In this document: positions 34,256 through 42,962 of the stretch, piece after piece | How the letters are laid out: every line of letters starts with the position of its first letter | How positions within the stretch are numbered: position 1 is the stretch's first letter | Origin: Bacteroidales bacterium | Lineage (GTDB): Bacteria; Bacteroidota; Bacteroidia; Bacteroidales; Marinilabiliaceae | Assembly (NCBI GenBank): GCA_017960905.1 | Contig: JAGCYH010000042.1 | Span: 1-64,000, forward strand | DNA length: 64,000 nt | Direction: 5' to 3' | The notes under the pieces: generated by a model | The model's input: only the letters and a program-made list of their open reading frames with translations | What the model was told of the DNA's origin: nothing | Database searches by the model: none | Made by a program: the position numbers and the translations under genes

Positions 34256-35359
34256 ATGGACTATATAGTTTCTGCACGAAAGTACCGTCCGATAACCTTC
34301 GAATCGGTTGTAGGTCAGGCGAATATAACATCGACGTTGAAAAACGCCGTGCGCAATAACCGTATTGCGCAGGCATATTTGTTCTGCGGTCCGCGCGGTG
34401 TTGGCAAGACCACATGCTCGCGTATTTTTGCAAAAACCATCAACTGCTCCAATCTCGGTCCCGACCTCGAGGTGTGCAACGAATGTGAGTCGTGCCGCGC
34501 GTTCAACGAGAACCGCTCGTTCAATATTCACGAGCTCGACGCCGCCAGCAATAACTCGGTCGACGACATACGTACCATCACCGAGCAGGTGCGCATACCG
34601 CCGCAAGTGGGCAAATATTCGGTGTTCATCATCGATGAGGTTCACATGCTCTCGCAAGCGGCTTTCAACGCTTTCCTGAAAACGTTGGAAGAGCCGCCCT
34701 CGTACGCTATTTTCATACTCGCCACCACTGAGAAACACAAGATTCTGCCCACCATTTTGTCGCGCTGTCAGGTGTTCGAATTCAACCGAATAACTGAAAA
34801 AGACACAGTGCAATATTTGAAGTATGTGGCTGAGAAAGAGGGTATTACGGTAGAAGACGACGCGTTGCCCATTATAGCCGAAAAGGCCGACGGTGCAATG
34901 CGCGATGCTTTGTCGATTTTCGACCAGATAGTGGCTTTCTCGGGCAAAAACATCACCTATAAGTCTGTTGTCGAGAACCTTAACGTTCTCGACATTGAAG
35001 TGTTCTTCGATGTAGTCCAGTGTTTCGTAGAGCACGACTATGTGAAGGCGCTTCTGAAATACGACGAGGTGGTGCGTAGCGGTTTCGACGAGGTGAATTT
35101 CGTGAGCGGCTTGTCGCGTCACTTGCGCAACCTGCTTGTGGCCAAAGACGCGCAAAGCGTGTCTTTGCTCGATGTGAGCGAAAAAACCGCCGAACGTTAC
35201 AAAAGTCAGGCGCAAACAATTGATTCAAAGGATATTATAGCGCTCATTGAGATACTTTCCGAAGCTGAGCTCAACTTCAGATACGCTCGCGACAAACGAC
35301 TGTTTGTCGAATTTATGTTGCTGAAAGCCTGCGTGCACGGCGACGAAAAAAAAAAGTAG
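34256..35359 (+). CDS. dnaX: DNA polymerase III subunit gamma (DnaX, 0-frame product)
   Basis: Clamp-loader ATPase. This frame encodes 367 residues covering AAA+ domains I-III: YRPITFESVVGQ at the start, Walker A GPRGVGKTT near residue 45, a four-Cys zinc module (CSNLGPDLEVCNECESC), Walker B FIIDEVHMLS and the SRC sensor. It stops at TAG immediately after a run of ten As. The heptamer A AAA AAG at 35350-35356 is the same as the E. coli dnaX slippery site. A -1 shift there continues into the next frame and yields full-length tau of about 561 residues. As written, the unshifted product is the short gamma-like form. Confidence 0.88.
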   Translation: MDYIVSARKYRPITFESVVGQANITSTLKNAVRNNRIAQAYLFCGPRGVGKTTCSRIFAKTINCSNLGPDLEVCNECESCRAFNENRSFNIHELDAASNNSVDDIRTITEQVRIPPQVGKYSVFIIDEVHMLSQAAFNAFLKTLEEPPSYAIFILATTEKHKILPTILSRCQVFEFNRITEKDTVQYLKYVAEKEGITVEDDALPIIAEKADGAMRDALSIFDQIVAFSGKNITYKSVVENLNVLDIEVFFDVVQCFVEHDYVKALLKYDEVVRSGFDEVNFVSGLSRHLRNLLVAKDAQSVSLLDVSEKTAERYKSQAQTIDSKDIIALIEILSEAELNFRYARDKRLFVEFMLLKACVHGDEKKK

Positions 35360-35940
35360 TTGAGCAACTGAATGCCTACATAAAACTGATGGGGCTTCAG
35401 CAACCCGCACAAGCACAAAATGCTGTAAATAAACCTGTTACGCCGGCGCAATATACGCCGCCGGTTTATACTGCCAATATTCAGCAACAACCTGTTAATC
35501 TTTCGATTAACAGGCTTAAGCAGCAATATGAATCGGAGCATAGCGGTCCGAAGACGCAGTCGGCCGTAGTGAAGCGCTCACGCCCCATCGACAGTAATAC
35601 ACTCGTCGCCGCATGGCGCGAGTACAGCGGTATGGTGGCCAACACTCAGCCGCAGCTTACCAGCATGTTAAACAGCATTGTGCCGACGGTTGTCGGCACC
35701 GAAGTGCAAGTGGCTGTGGCATCGGAATTTATAGCATCGAGTTTTGTCGCCGAAGCAAAAGATTTGCTCACTTTCTTGCAAAACAAACTCGAGAACGACT
35801 ACATAACCATAAAACCCATTGTATCAGCCGATAAGGTTGAACAGGTAATATATACGTCGAAGCAGAAACTCGAGAAAATGATAGAGAAAAACACCGATGT
35901 GAAAACTCTGATTCAGGTTCTCGGGCTCGATTTGGAATAG
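35356..35940 (+). CDS. dnaX: DnaX tau C-terminal region (-1 frame relative to 34256-35359)
   Basis: The frame entered by a -1 shift or by one extra A in the A10 run. It continues without a stop as VVEQLNAYIKLMGLQQPAQA, then a Pro/Gln-rich linker and a C-terminal domain (ITIKPIVSADKVEQ, VKTLIQVLGLDLE) that should bind the polymerase alpha subunit. The frame has no plausible start of its own except ATG 35389, which lacks spacing for an independent gene. Either programmed frameshifting, transcriptional slippage, or an indel error in the homopolymer explains the split. Confidence 0.75.
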   Translation, partial: VVEQLNAYIKLMGLQQPAQAQNAVNKPVTPAQYTPPVYTANIQQQPVNLSINRLKQQYESEHSGPKTQSAVVKRSRPIDSNTLVAAWREYSGMVANTQPQLTSMLNSIVPTVVGTEVQVAVASEFIASSFVAEAKDLLTFLQNKLENDYITIKPIVSADKVEQVIYTSKQKLEKMIEKNTDVKTLIQVLGLDLE

Positions 35941-35941
35941 G

Positions 35942-36739
35942 TCATTTTGCTTCGCCGCGTCCGAATTTTGTTTCAAATTCGCTAAGCAGATTTTTTAATT
36001 CGTCGGGCAGATAAGCCAGTGCGCGCTGTCGGATGCCGTCGGGTATGCCAAAGTAAGCCTCGGCGATGCTTCCAGTGATGCAGGCGAGGGTGTCGCTGTC
36101 GCCGCCAAGCGAGACGGCATTGCGAATGCAGTCTTCGAAGTCGAGGCCGTCGAGGAAAGCCACAATGGCTTGTGGCACAGTATCTTGGCAGGTGGCGCCC
36201 CAACCGTAGGTTGGGCGGATTCCGTCGCAGTTGAAATGAAGGTTGTAGCCGAAGTTGGATTCTATAGCGTTGCGAATGTCTTGTTTATCAGCGCCTTGCC
36301 TTGCCATGAATATGGCAAGGGCCGTTGCTTGAGCGCCTTTGATGCCTTCGGGGTGGTTGTGAGTGCATTCGGCGCTTTCGCGTGCTTTTGCAAGTATCTC
36401 ATCTTTAGTGTCGCAGGCCCAACCTACCGGACCGACGCGCATGGCGGAGCCGTTGCCGCAGCTGTTGTACGGGCTGTAGTCGCCCTGACGTTGAGCGCGC
36501 ACAGCCCACGACACGAATCCCGTGCCGTAGCAGCCCATCGGGTCGGGATACCGGAAGCGATAGTCGCAATAGTAGCGAGCAACAGAGCCGCCGTGCAACA
36601 GCCAATCGGCTGTTGCAAAGGTGAGTACGCTGTCGTCGGTATATTCACATCTGCTGCCGAAAAACTCAAAGTCTTTCGTTTTGATGTTGTTGAACTCGTA
36701 GATGCTGCCTACGATGTCGCCAATGATGCTGCCTAACAT
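35942..36739 (-). CDS. ADP-ribosylglycohydrolase family protein
   Basis: A 265-residue DraG/ARH-type hydrolase that removes ADP-ribose from proteins or small molecules. The two metal-binding motifs are visible: EYTDDSVLTFATADWL near residue 33 and SLGGDSDTLACITGSIAEAYFG near 219, the latter giving the second Asp pair. The start MLGSIIGDIVGSIYE is typical. It converges on dnaX with a one-base gap and no terminator. No mono-ADP-ribosyltransferase is adjacent; the ART-like toxin is 18 kb away and a link would be speculative. Confidence 0.88.
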   Translation of the reverse strand: MLGSIIGDIVGSIYEFNNIKTKDFEFFGSRCEYTDDSVLTFATADWLLHGGSVARYYCDYRFRYPDPMGCYGTGFVSWAVRAQRQGDYSPYNSCGNGSAMRVGPVGWACDTKDEILAKARESAECTHNHPEGIKGAQATALAIFMARQGADKQDIRNAIESNFGYNLHFNCDGIRPTYGWGATCQDTVPQAIVAFLDGLDFEDCIRNAVSLGGDSDTLACITGSIAEAYFGIPDGIRQRALAYLPDELKNLLSEFETKFGRGEAK

Positions 36740-36890
36740 AGTGTTTTCGGTTTACAATAGAATGCTAATATAGTTTTTTTGTGTCGGAAAACCCACACTA
36801 TTTGTTAATTTTGCCACGTTTGTAAGTTTTTTAGCAATTATAAGTGTAAATGCGCTTTGTTAAATTATTGATAATTAAAAAATTAAAACA

Positions 36891-37652
36891 ATGAAACATG
36901 TTAAGTATTATATCTGTGCGTTTTTGCTTCTAATGGCCAATGCACCGATAGTGAGCGCGCAGGAAGACCCTGGCGCCGAGGAATATTTCGGTACAGCCGA
37001 CATGCCCGATATGGTAAAATGGCTTCCCGCGCCGCCCGAAGCGGGCTCGCCCGATTTTGTAGCCGACGTCATGCGCTACATGTGGGGCAAGGAGCAACGC
37101 CAAGATTCGGTGCGCGCAGCGATGGCTGTGCGCGATGCGAAGTTCAGTTTGCAGACCATCATGAATGAGTTCTCGGAGCCGTTCGGCTTGCAGATTTCAC
37201 CCGACGGCACGCCCGAGATTTATAAGTTGCTGCTCGACGCAACAACAACGTGCTACAACGTCTGCGTGCTGCCGAAGAAGCACTACATGCGCCGTCGGCC
37301 GTTCATGTATTTCAACGAGCACACACTCATACCGAGCAAGGAGGCCGAGCACCGCACCGACGGCTCGTATCCGTCGGGACATACCATATTGGGCTGGAGC
37401 TCAGCGCTTTTGCTTATGGAGATAAACCCCGAGGCGGCCGACACTCTGCTGGCGCGCGGATATATGTTTGGCGAGAGCCGAGTGATAGCCGGCTATCACT
37501 GGCAGAGCGATGTAACTGCCTCATACATTGCGGCTTCGGTGGCTTATGCCAAGTTGCACACGAACGAGAAGTTTGTAGAGCAGATGGCTAAGGCAAAGGC
37601 CGAATTTCGCGAAAAGAAATATGGCGAAGTGCCCAAGAAACGCCGCAAATAA
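36891..37652 (+). CDS. Secreted class A acid phosphatase (PAP2 superfamily)
   Basis: 253 residues with a signal peptide ending APIVSAQ, so periplasmic. The PAP2 triad is complete: KKHYMRRRP (K-x6-RP), SYPSGHT and SRVIAGYHWQSD. The layout matches PhoC/PhoN-type non-specific acid phosphatases, which release phosphate from nucleotides and sugar phosphates. The C-terminus is Lys-rich. TAATTTTG about 80 bases upstream could be the -7 box. Alternative annotation: undecaprenyl-diphosphate phosphatase-like PAP2, less likely as there are no membrane helices after the signal. Confidence 0.85.
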   Translation: MKHVKYYICAFLLLMANAPIVSAQEDPGAEEYFGTADMPDMVKWLPAPPEAGSPDFVADVMRYMWGKEQRQDSVRAAMAVRDAKFSLQTIMNEFSEPFGLQISPDGTPEIYKLLLDATTTCYNVCVLPKKHYMRRRPFMYFNEHTLIPSKEAEHRTDGSYPSGHTILGWSSALLLMEINPEAADTLLARGYMFGESRVIAGYHWQSDVTASYIAASVAYAKLHTNEKFVEQMAKAKAEFREKKYGEVPKKRRK

Positions 37653-37673
37653 CTGACACTGAATATATTACTG

Positions 37674-38819
37674 TCAGGCGTATTTTTCGCGTTTTTTACC
37701 GGCTTCGGGGTCGGTTTTTGAGCAAAGCATTATTATACAGCCGATTAAAGGCGTAAGGAAGAAACTCAGGTAAAATGCTTTCCAGAAACCGAGTTTCCTT
37801 CGTATTGCTCTTACGCCAACGAAGTACGCGAATATCAGCAGGTAGGCGACGACAAAAAACTGCACGTAATTTACGATGTCGATATTTGAGCTTTTTATTA
37901 TATAAAAAAGCACAAAAAATGCAACGGGGAATATTATGCACAAGGCCAAACATACCAAGTCTCCAAACTGTGCGCCTTTTTCGCCATTGTCGGTGGCGGC
38001 GTTGGGCTGTTGAGGCTCGGGTTTCTTTTCTTGTACGGGTTTTATATTCACCTTGGGTTTGTCGTCGGTGTTGGTTCTTGGGTGGCAAAGTGTTATAATA
38101 CAGCCTATTGCTGGCGTTAAAAGCAAGCTTAAACCAAATGCACTTTCTTGTTTTATTCGCCTATTTTCGGCCGCATTGCTAACTAAAAAACTAAAAAGGA
38201 GGTGGTAAATAACATATAGTACAGTAAAGAGAATCAGATGTTTAACATAGTAAGAGTGATATGTTTGCGTGATATAATAAAAGCTTATTGGTACACCAAC
38301 GCAGAATAACAGAAGTATAGTATTACCAATAAATCTTCCCATCCGCTCTTTCTTCTTGGTTTCTAATATTTTAGGTAATTCCGAGGCGTATAAATCGTAG
38401 AACTCTTGAGCCTCAGTTTTTATTTGCTCCAACTGCCTTATGTCGCGTTTGTTGTCTTTTATTCGGCTGAAAATGGCGTTGGCTTTTTCGAATAGCGCCC
38501 CATCGTATTTCTGGCCCGTAAACTGCTGTGGATTACATACTTCGCACAATTCATCGAACAGACTTTTTGTAGATATGTAAACGTCGAGCTCGTCAATTGC
38601 GCGGTTGCGCAATTCGATCAGTTCTGCGTCGGGACAATTGGGGCTGAGTGCTAACAGGCTGCTGTACAGACTGTTGGCGACGCTCGCTTTGCGTGCGTCG
38701 TACAACTCGCCCACGAAGTTCTGCGGGTCGCATTTCTTCTTCAGCTCTGCGTAGAGCGAAGGATAGACCGTCTCGTCGTAGTCGGTAATAAGGCGGACCG
38801 TTATTATTTTTTCAGCCAT
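37674..38819 (-). CDS. Membrane protein with duplicated two-helix module
   Basis: 381 residues, no recognised family. Residues 1-155 are cytosolic and helical with two related segments (KCDPQNFVGELYDARKA and VCNPQQFTGQKYDGALFEKA). Then come two membrane modules that look like copies: about 165-250, ending GLSLLLTPAIGCIITLCHP, and about 287-372, ending YLSFFLTPLIGCIIMLCSK. A charged linker separates them. The pattern suggests internal duplication of both the soluble and membrane parts. Cellular role unknown. It is transcribed alone toward the PAP2 gene. Confidence 0.65.
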   Translation of the reverse strand: MAEKIITVRLITDYDETVYPSLYAELKKKCDPQNFVGELYDARKASVANSLYSSLLALSPNCPDAELIELRNRAIDELDVYISTKSLFDELCEVCNPQQFTGQKYDGALFEKANAIFSRIKDNKRDIRQLEQIKTEAQEFYDLYASELPKILETKKKERMGRFIGNTILLLFCVGVPISFYYITQTYHSYYVKHLILFTVLYVIYHLLFSFLVSNAAENRRIKQESAFGLSLLLTPAIGCIITLCHPRTNTDDKPKVNIKPVQEKKPEPQQPNAATDNGEKGAQFGDLVCLALCIIFPVAFFVLFYIIKSSNIDIVNYVQFFVVAYLLIFAYFVGVRAIRRKLGFWKAFYLSFFLTPLIGCIIMLCSKTDPEAGKKREKYA

Positions 38820-38895
38820 TTGCGTAACGTTTTGTCTGTTCGTTTACGAATAAAACGCTCGCAATGATACGAAAAGAGATGGAATCCGGGCAAAA

Positions 38896-39606
38896 TTATT
38901 TCGTCAGTTTCCACCCGAAATCGCCGTGATAAATCATTTGGTGTGTCATGCCGCCGTCGATGCAGATGTTTTCGCCGGTGATGAATCCTGCTTTGTCGGA
39001 GCATAGGAATAGCGCCATGTTGGCAATGTCGAGCGGGCTGCCGACTCGGCCCACGGGCTGTTGTGTGGCGTCGGGGCCGTCGGTGATGGTGTGCGAGTTG
39101 TCGATCCAGCCGGGCGATATGGAGTTGACGCGTATGCGGCCGGCGAGGCTTATGGCCAAGGCGTGCGTAAGGGCGGCTATGCCGCCCTTAGCCGCCGTGT
39201 AGCTCTCTGATTGCGGCTGGCTCATGCGGTCGCGTGTCGATGATATGTTGACGATAGCCGCGCCTTCGGCAAAATGCTCCATGAAGAGTTTTGTAAGATA
39301 GAATGGGGCGGTAACGCCCACATTCAGAGCATATTGAAACTCTTCGAACGAACAGTCGTCGATACCTTTCATTGGCGGTATGGCGTTGTTTATCAGATAA
39401 TCGACGTGTCCGAACCGCTTGGTTACATCTTGCGCGAATTGCTCCAGGACGTTTTTGTCGGAGATGTCGCCCACAAAGTGGTCACCCTGCTGCTTGTCGA
39501 TGATGCAGACGAGGGCGCCGTACCGGCGGAACTCATCGGCAATGCATTTGCCGATGCCTTGAGCTCCGCCGGTAATAATTGCAACCTTGTTTTTAAAATC
39601 GTACAT
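38896..39606 (-). CDS. SDR family oxidoreductase
   Basis: 236-residue short-chain dehydrogenase/reductase. The cofactor motif TGGAQGIGK lies near residue 13, INNA near 91, the catalytic Ser near 122 (NISSTRDR) and Tyr/Lys in SYTAAKGG near 135. A PGWID motif follows the active site. The Asp of CIIDKQQGD after the second strand suggests NAD rather than NADP. Substrate unknown; neighbours do not help. Confidence 0.85.
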   Translation of the reverse strand: MYDFKNKVAIITGGAQGIGKCIADEFRRYGALVCIIDKQQGDHFVGDISDKNVLEQFAQDVTKRFGHVDYLINNAIPPMKGIDDCSFEEFQYALNVGVTAPFYLTKLFMEHFAEGAAIVNISSTRDRMSQPQSESYTAAKGGIAALTHALAISLAGRIRVNSISPGWIDNSHTITDGPDATQQPVGRVGSPLDIANMALFLCSDKAGFITGENICIDGGMTHQMIYHGDFGWKLTK

Positions 39607-39633
39607 ATATTGCTGTAAATGAGCTATATGTGT

Positions 39634-40251
39634 TTAGTAGAATTTGAGTATCTCGTCGAGTTTTTTCCTCTCCGGGCGTTTGGGTTCGCCGTTTCGGTAA
39701 CCGAGCGAGATTACTGCTGTAACAGCCTCATTTTCAGGGATATTGAACAACCGGCGCAGCGCGTCGGTTTCGCGCATTCCCATTATCAGCGTGTCGAAGC
39801 CCATGGCGCGAGCTTTGAGCACGAGGTAGGCGTTGGCGAGGCCGTTGTCGTAAGCGCCCCATTCATCGCCTAAGTCATTGGCTGGCTGGCCGTTGAAGAA
39901 TCCCGATTTGCCGCGTTCGAAAGTCGAAACGATGAGTATCGGTGCGCCTTCGACATTGCGAATGTTGCCGCCGATGTGGTTTTTTACCGAGTCGAGCATC
40001 GCTGGGCTCTGCGCCACATAGTATTTCGTGGGCAGTTGGTTGGCCCACGACGGCGCTTCCTGTGCGCTCGCAATGAGCTCGCGCACTTCGGCCTCGCTGA
40101 TGGTTTTTGTGGCGTCGTAGCTGCGTACGCTGCGGCGCGATGCTATAACTTCGTCGAACGACGGCCCGCTGGCCGAGGTCTGCTGGTCGCTGTTGCAGCA
40201 CGACATTGTCAGTGCTGCGACTGCAATTGTTAGAATGCTTTTTCTGATCAT
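39634..40251 (-). CDS. Nitroreductase family lipoprotein
   Basis: About 205 residues. It starts MIRKSILTIAVAALTMSC, a lipoprotein signal with Cys at the cleavage site, so this flavoenzyme is predicted to be membrane-anchored, which is unusual for nitroreductases in general but seen in Bacteroidetes. The FMN-binding block IASRRSVRSYDATK is near residue 30, and AKMGFDT-like and ISLGYRNGEPKRPERK blocks lie near the end. The ATG at 40251 is chosen over the longer frame because it begins the signal peptide. Confidence 0.8.
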   Translation of the reverse strand: MIRKSILTIAVAALTMSCCNSDQQTSASGPSFDEVIASRRSVRSYDATKTISEAEVRELIASAQEAPSWANQLPTKYYVAQSPAMLDSVKNHIGGNIRNVEGAPILIVSTFERGKSGFFNGQPANDLGDEWGAYDNGLANAYLVLKARAMGFDTLIMGMRETDALRRLFNIPENEAVTAVISLGYRNGEPKRPERKKLDEILKFY

Positions 40252-40281
40252 AATTTTGTGTTTTATCTGTTTAGCAAAAGT

Positions 40282-40289
40282 CAAAAATA
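40282..40289 (-). promoter_or_regulatory. -7 box of the nitroreductase gene
   Basis: TATTTTTG on the minus strand, 31 bases before the start codon. The rest of the 295-base gap 40252-40546 holds the small-RNA candidate and an AT-rich stretch. Confidence 0.5.
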
Positions 40290-40320
40290 CTCTTTTTTTC
40301 TGACTTTCTGCATTTTTCGT

Positions 40321-40407
40321 GAAAAAAAAGGCAGAGATATCACATCTCTGCCTGTTACAAAATAAAAATAAAAAACATTAATTATGAAAATAAAAAAAAA
40401 ATCTTTT
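40321..40407 (-). ncRNA. Candidate small RNA with promoter and terminator
   Basis: On the minus strand TTTG (40445-40442), 20 bases, then TATGTTTG (40421-40414) form a near-ideal promoter. About 60 bases downstream is a terminator: GGCAGAGAT...ATCTCTGCC (40352-40330) followed by eight Ts (40329-40322). No gene lies between, so the unit would give an RNA of about 85 bases ending before the nitroreductase promoter. The body is very AT-rich; a seven-codon frame (MFFIFIL) ahead of the hairpin is probably chance. Confidence 0.4.
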
Positions 40408-40546
40408 CAATTGCAAACATAACTATTCTATTTGTATTGTGCAAATATTCAGCCGATTAATGATGCGGAAAAAATCTTTATGCACAAAAATTACGCATTT
40501 TCAGTTATTATTATTAATTTAGCGCAATTTTTAAAAACAGAAAGAA

Positions 40547-40816
40547 ATGGCAAGTATTAAAGATTTAAAAAAACAGTTGTCGAACATCACCAACGAATTG
40601 GTTGCCGTATTGTGCATCAAGAATACAGACAAAGGTGTAAGCGACGAAAAAGTATCGGAGTTGATAGTGAAATCGATTAAGTTGAAAAAAGATTTCATTG
40701 ACAGAATCAACGCTCAAGGCGAAAACGGCAAGCGCGACAAAGCATTCTTCAAAGCTATCAAAGACGATTACAACAAGCAAATCGACGAGTTGGTAAAAGA
40801 GATTAACGCGCTCTGA
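40547..40816 (+). CDS. Small helical protein of unknown function
   Basis: 89 residues, Lys-rich, almost entirely helical (IKDLKKQLSNITNELVAVL, then DKAFFKAIKDDYNKQIDELV), no signal or membrane segment. It has its own strong terminator, so it is a stand-alone gene that may be well expressed. I do not recognise the family; a nucleoid or ribosome-associated role would be a guess. Confidence 0.7.
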   Translation: MASIKDLKKQLSNITNELVAVLCIKNTDKGVSDEKVSELIVKSIKLKKDFIDRINAQGENGKRDKAFFKAIKDDYNKQIDELVKEINAL

Positions 40817-40841
40817 TAGAACGATTTATAGAACGATTTCT

Positions 40842-40877
40842 GACAAGGTCATAGTAGTATGACCTTGTCTGTTTTTT
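40842..40877 (+). terminator. Rho-independent terminator of the 89-aa gene
   Basis: GACAAGGTCAT pairs with ATGACCTTGTC around AGTAGT; TTTTTT follows at 40872-40877, just before the next start codon at 40884. Confidence 0.85.
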
Positions 40878-40883
40878 CTGAAA

Positions 40884-42962
40884 ATGCACAGATTAATCGC
40901 ATACATATCCGTTGTCGTAATAATGGTAACTACTTCGTGCACAGGCAAAAACAGCGGTTTTACGCCCGCCGAACCTACGGGCGTCGACAGTGTGCTTACA
41001 CCCGAGATAATGTGGCGGCTGGGGCGCATTGGCGAGTTCAAAGTCTCGCCCGACAAACAAACCATCGTTTTTACTATCAAATACACTGATATTGAAGCAG
41101 ATAAGAACTATGTCGATATATATACCGTGCCCGCTGCCGGCGGCGAGATAACTCGCCTGACAAATTCCGCCGACGCCAAGTCGCAAGTCGGCTGGAGGCC
41201 CGACGGACAGAAAATCACTTATCTGTCGTCGAAGCGTAAGAACATGCAGCTCTGGGAGATGAACCCCGACGGTAGCGAAGCGCACGTCGTGTACAATATC
41301 AAAGGCGATGTGAAGGCTTACCGTTATGCACCCGATATGACGCATCTGCTTTATGTTCAGCGTGTTAAGCTCGACCAGAACATCAAAGACCTCTATCCCG
41401 ATTTGCCGAAGGCAAATGCCCGCATAGAGACCGATCTGATGTACCGACATTGGAATGAATGGAGCGATTATTCGTACAATCACGTGTTTGTCATCGGTTA
41501 TAAAGATGGAAAAACCGTTGGCGCAAGCACCGATATAATGGACGGCGAGCGTTTCCACTCGCCGCTTATGCCTTTCGGAGGCATAGAACAAATTGAGTGG
41601 ACGGCCGACAGCAAAGCTGTCGCCTACACTTGCAAGAAACTTGTCGGCAAAGCCTCTGCATTGAGCACTAACTCAGACATTTACCTCTACAGCCTTGCCG
41701 ACTCCACCACGCGCAATCTGACCGAGCCCAACGCCGGTTACGATACCAATCCGTCGTTCAGCGCCGACGGACGCTTCATGATGTGGCTGAGCATGATACA
41801 CGACGGCTTCGAGTCGGACAAGAACCGCCTGATGCTCATGGACTTACAGTCGGGACAGCGCCGCGACCTGACGGCCTATGCTGACCTTACGGTGGCCTCG
41901 TACTGCCTGGCCGACGATGCCCGCACGGCTTGGTTCATCGCCAACGACAAAGGTACCGACTGCCTCTATAGCGTTGATATTGAGAGCGGTAAGATAAAAC
42001 AGCTTTCGAAAGGGCTATTCGACTACACCGCCATCGAAGATGGCGGTAACAGCCTCATAGCGAGCCGAATGAGCATGTGCGCGCCCGATGAGATTTTCGC
42101 CGTCGATAAATCGACAGGCGAGGCCGTAAACTTGTCGAATGTCAATGCTAAAGCATTGGAACACATACAGATGGGCCGCATGGAACAGCGCTGGATAAAT
42201 ACCACCGACGAGAAGCAGATGCACACATGGGTCATCTATCCCCCCGACTTCGACCCGAAGAAGAAATATCCGGCTCTGTTGTATTGTCAGGGCGGACCGC
42301 AAAGCACTGTAAGTCAGTTCTGGAGCCTCAGATGGAACTTCCAGCTCATGGCCGCCAACGGCTACATCGTTGTGGCGCCCAACCGTCGCGGTTTGCCGGG
42401 CTTCGGACAGGAGTGGAACGACCAGATAAGCGGCGACTACGGCGGGCAGTGCATGCTCGACTATCTGAGCGCAATCGACTCGCTTAAAGCCGAACCGTAT
42501 ATCGACGAAAACAGGCTTGGCGCCGTAGGCGCCAGCTTCGGCGGTTACTCGGTGATGTGGCTCGCCGGCAATCACGAGAAACGTTTCAAGGCCTTTATCG
42601 CGCATTGCGGCATTTTCAACTTCGACATTATGAATGTTACAACCGAAGAGCTTTTCTTCGAACAGTGGGACATGAAAGGCATGTTTTGGGAGTACGACAA
42701 CGAAGCGGCTATGAAAAGTTTCGCACAGTCGCCGCATCTGTTTGTAAATAAGTGGGATACGCCTATCCTTGTCATTCACGGTGAGCAGGATTTCCGCATT
42801 CCGTACACGCAGGGCATGGCGGCTTTCAACACTGCCGTGATGAAGGATATTCCAGCTGAATTTCTCTATTTCCCCGATGAGTGCCATTGGGTGCTTCGTC
42901 CGCAGAACAGCATTCTGTGGCATCGTGAATTCTATAAATGGTTGGACAAATGGCTGAAATAA
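40884..42962 (+). CDS. S9 family prolyl oligopeptidase (lipoprotein)
   Basis: 692-residue secreted peptidase. The signal ends VVVIMVTTSC, indicating a lipoprotein. Residues about 40-420 are a WD40-like beta-propeller (RPDGQKITYLSSKRKNMQLW, FSADGRFMMWLSM). The alpha/beta-hydrolase domain carries the nucleophile in GASFGGYSVMW near residue 553, Asp in HGEQDFRIP and His in DECHWVLRP. It resembles dipeptidyl aminopeptidase/acylaminoacyl peptidase enzymes that feed peptide catabolism. Its end overlaps the next gene's start by 13 bases. Confidence 0.9.
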   Translation: MHRLIAYISVVVIMVTTSCTGKNSGFTPAEPTGVDSVLTPEIMWRLGRIGEFKVSPDKQTIVFTIKYTDIEADKNYVDIYTVPAAGGEITRLTNSADAKSQVGWRPDGQKITYLSSKRKNMQLWEMNPDGSEAHVVYNIKGDVKAYRYAPDMTHLLYVQRVKLDQNIKDLYPDLPKANARIETDLMYRHWNEWSDYSYNHVFVIGYKDGKTVGASTDIMDGERFHSPLMPFGGIEQIEWTADSKAVAYTCKKLVGKASALSTNSDIYLYSLADSTTRNLTEPNAGYDTNPSFSADGRFMMWLSMIHDGFESDKNRLMLMDLQSGQRRDLTAYADLTVASYCLADDARTAWFIANDKGTDCLYSVDIESGKIKQLSKGLFDYTAIEDGGNSLIASRMSMCAPDEIFAVDKSTGEAVNLSNVNAKALEHIQMGRMEQRWINTTDEKQMHTWVIYPPDFDPKKKYPALLYCQGGPQSTVSQFWSLRWNFQLMAANGYIVVAPNRRGLPGFGQEWNDQISGDYGGQCMLDYLSAIDSLKAEPYIDENRLGAVGASFGGYSVMWLAGNHEKRFKAFIAHCGIFNFDIMNVTTEELFFEQWDMKGMFWEYDNEAAMKSFAQSPHLFVNKWDTPILVIHGEQDFRIPYTQGMAAFNTAVMKDIPAEFLYFPDECHWVLRPQNSILWHREFYKWLDKWLK

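Noticed and set aside
40355..40395. Leader peptide MFFIFIL and Phe/Ile attenuation
   Set aside because: The frame arises from T-rich sequence and the next gene is a nitroreductase, not an amino-acid biosynthesis gene.
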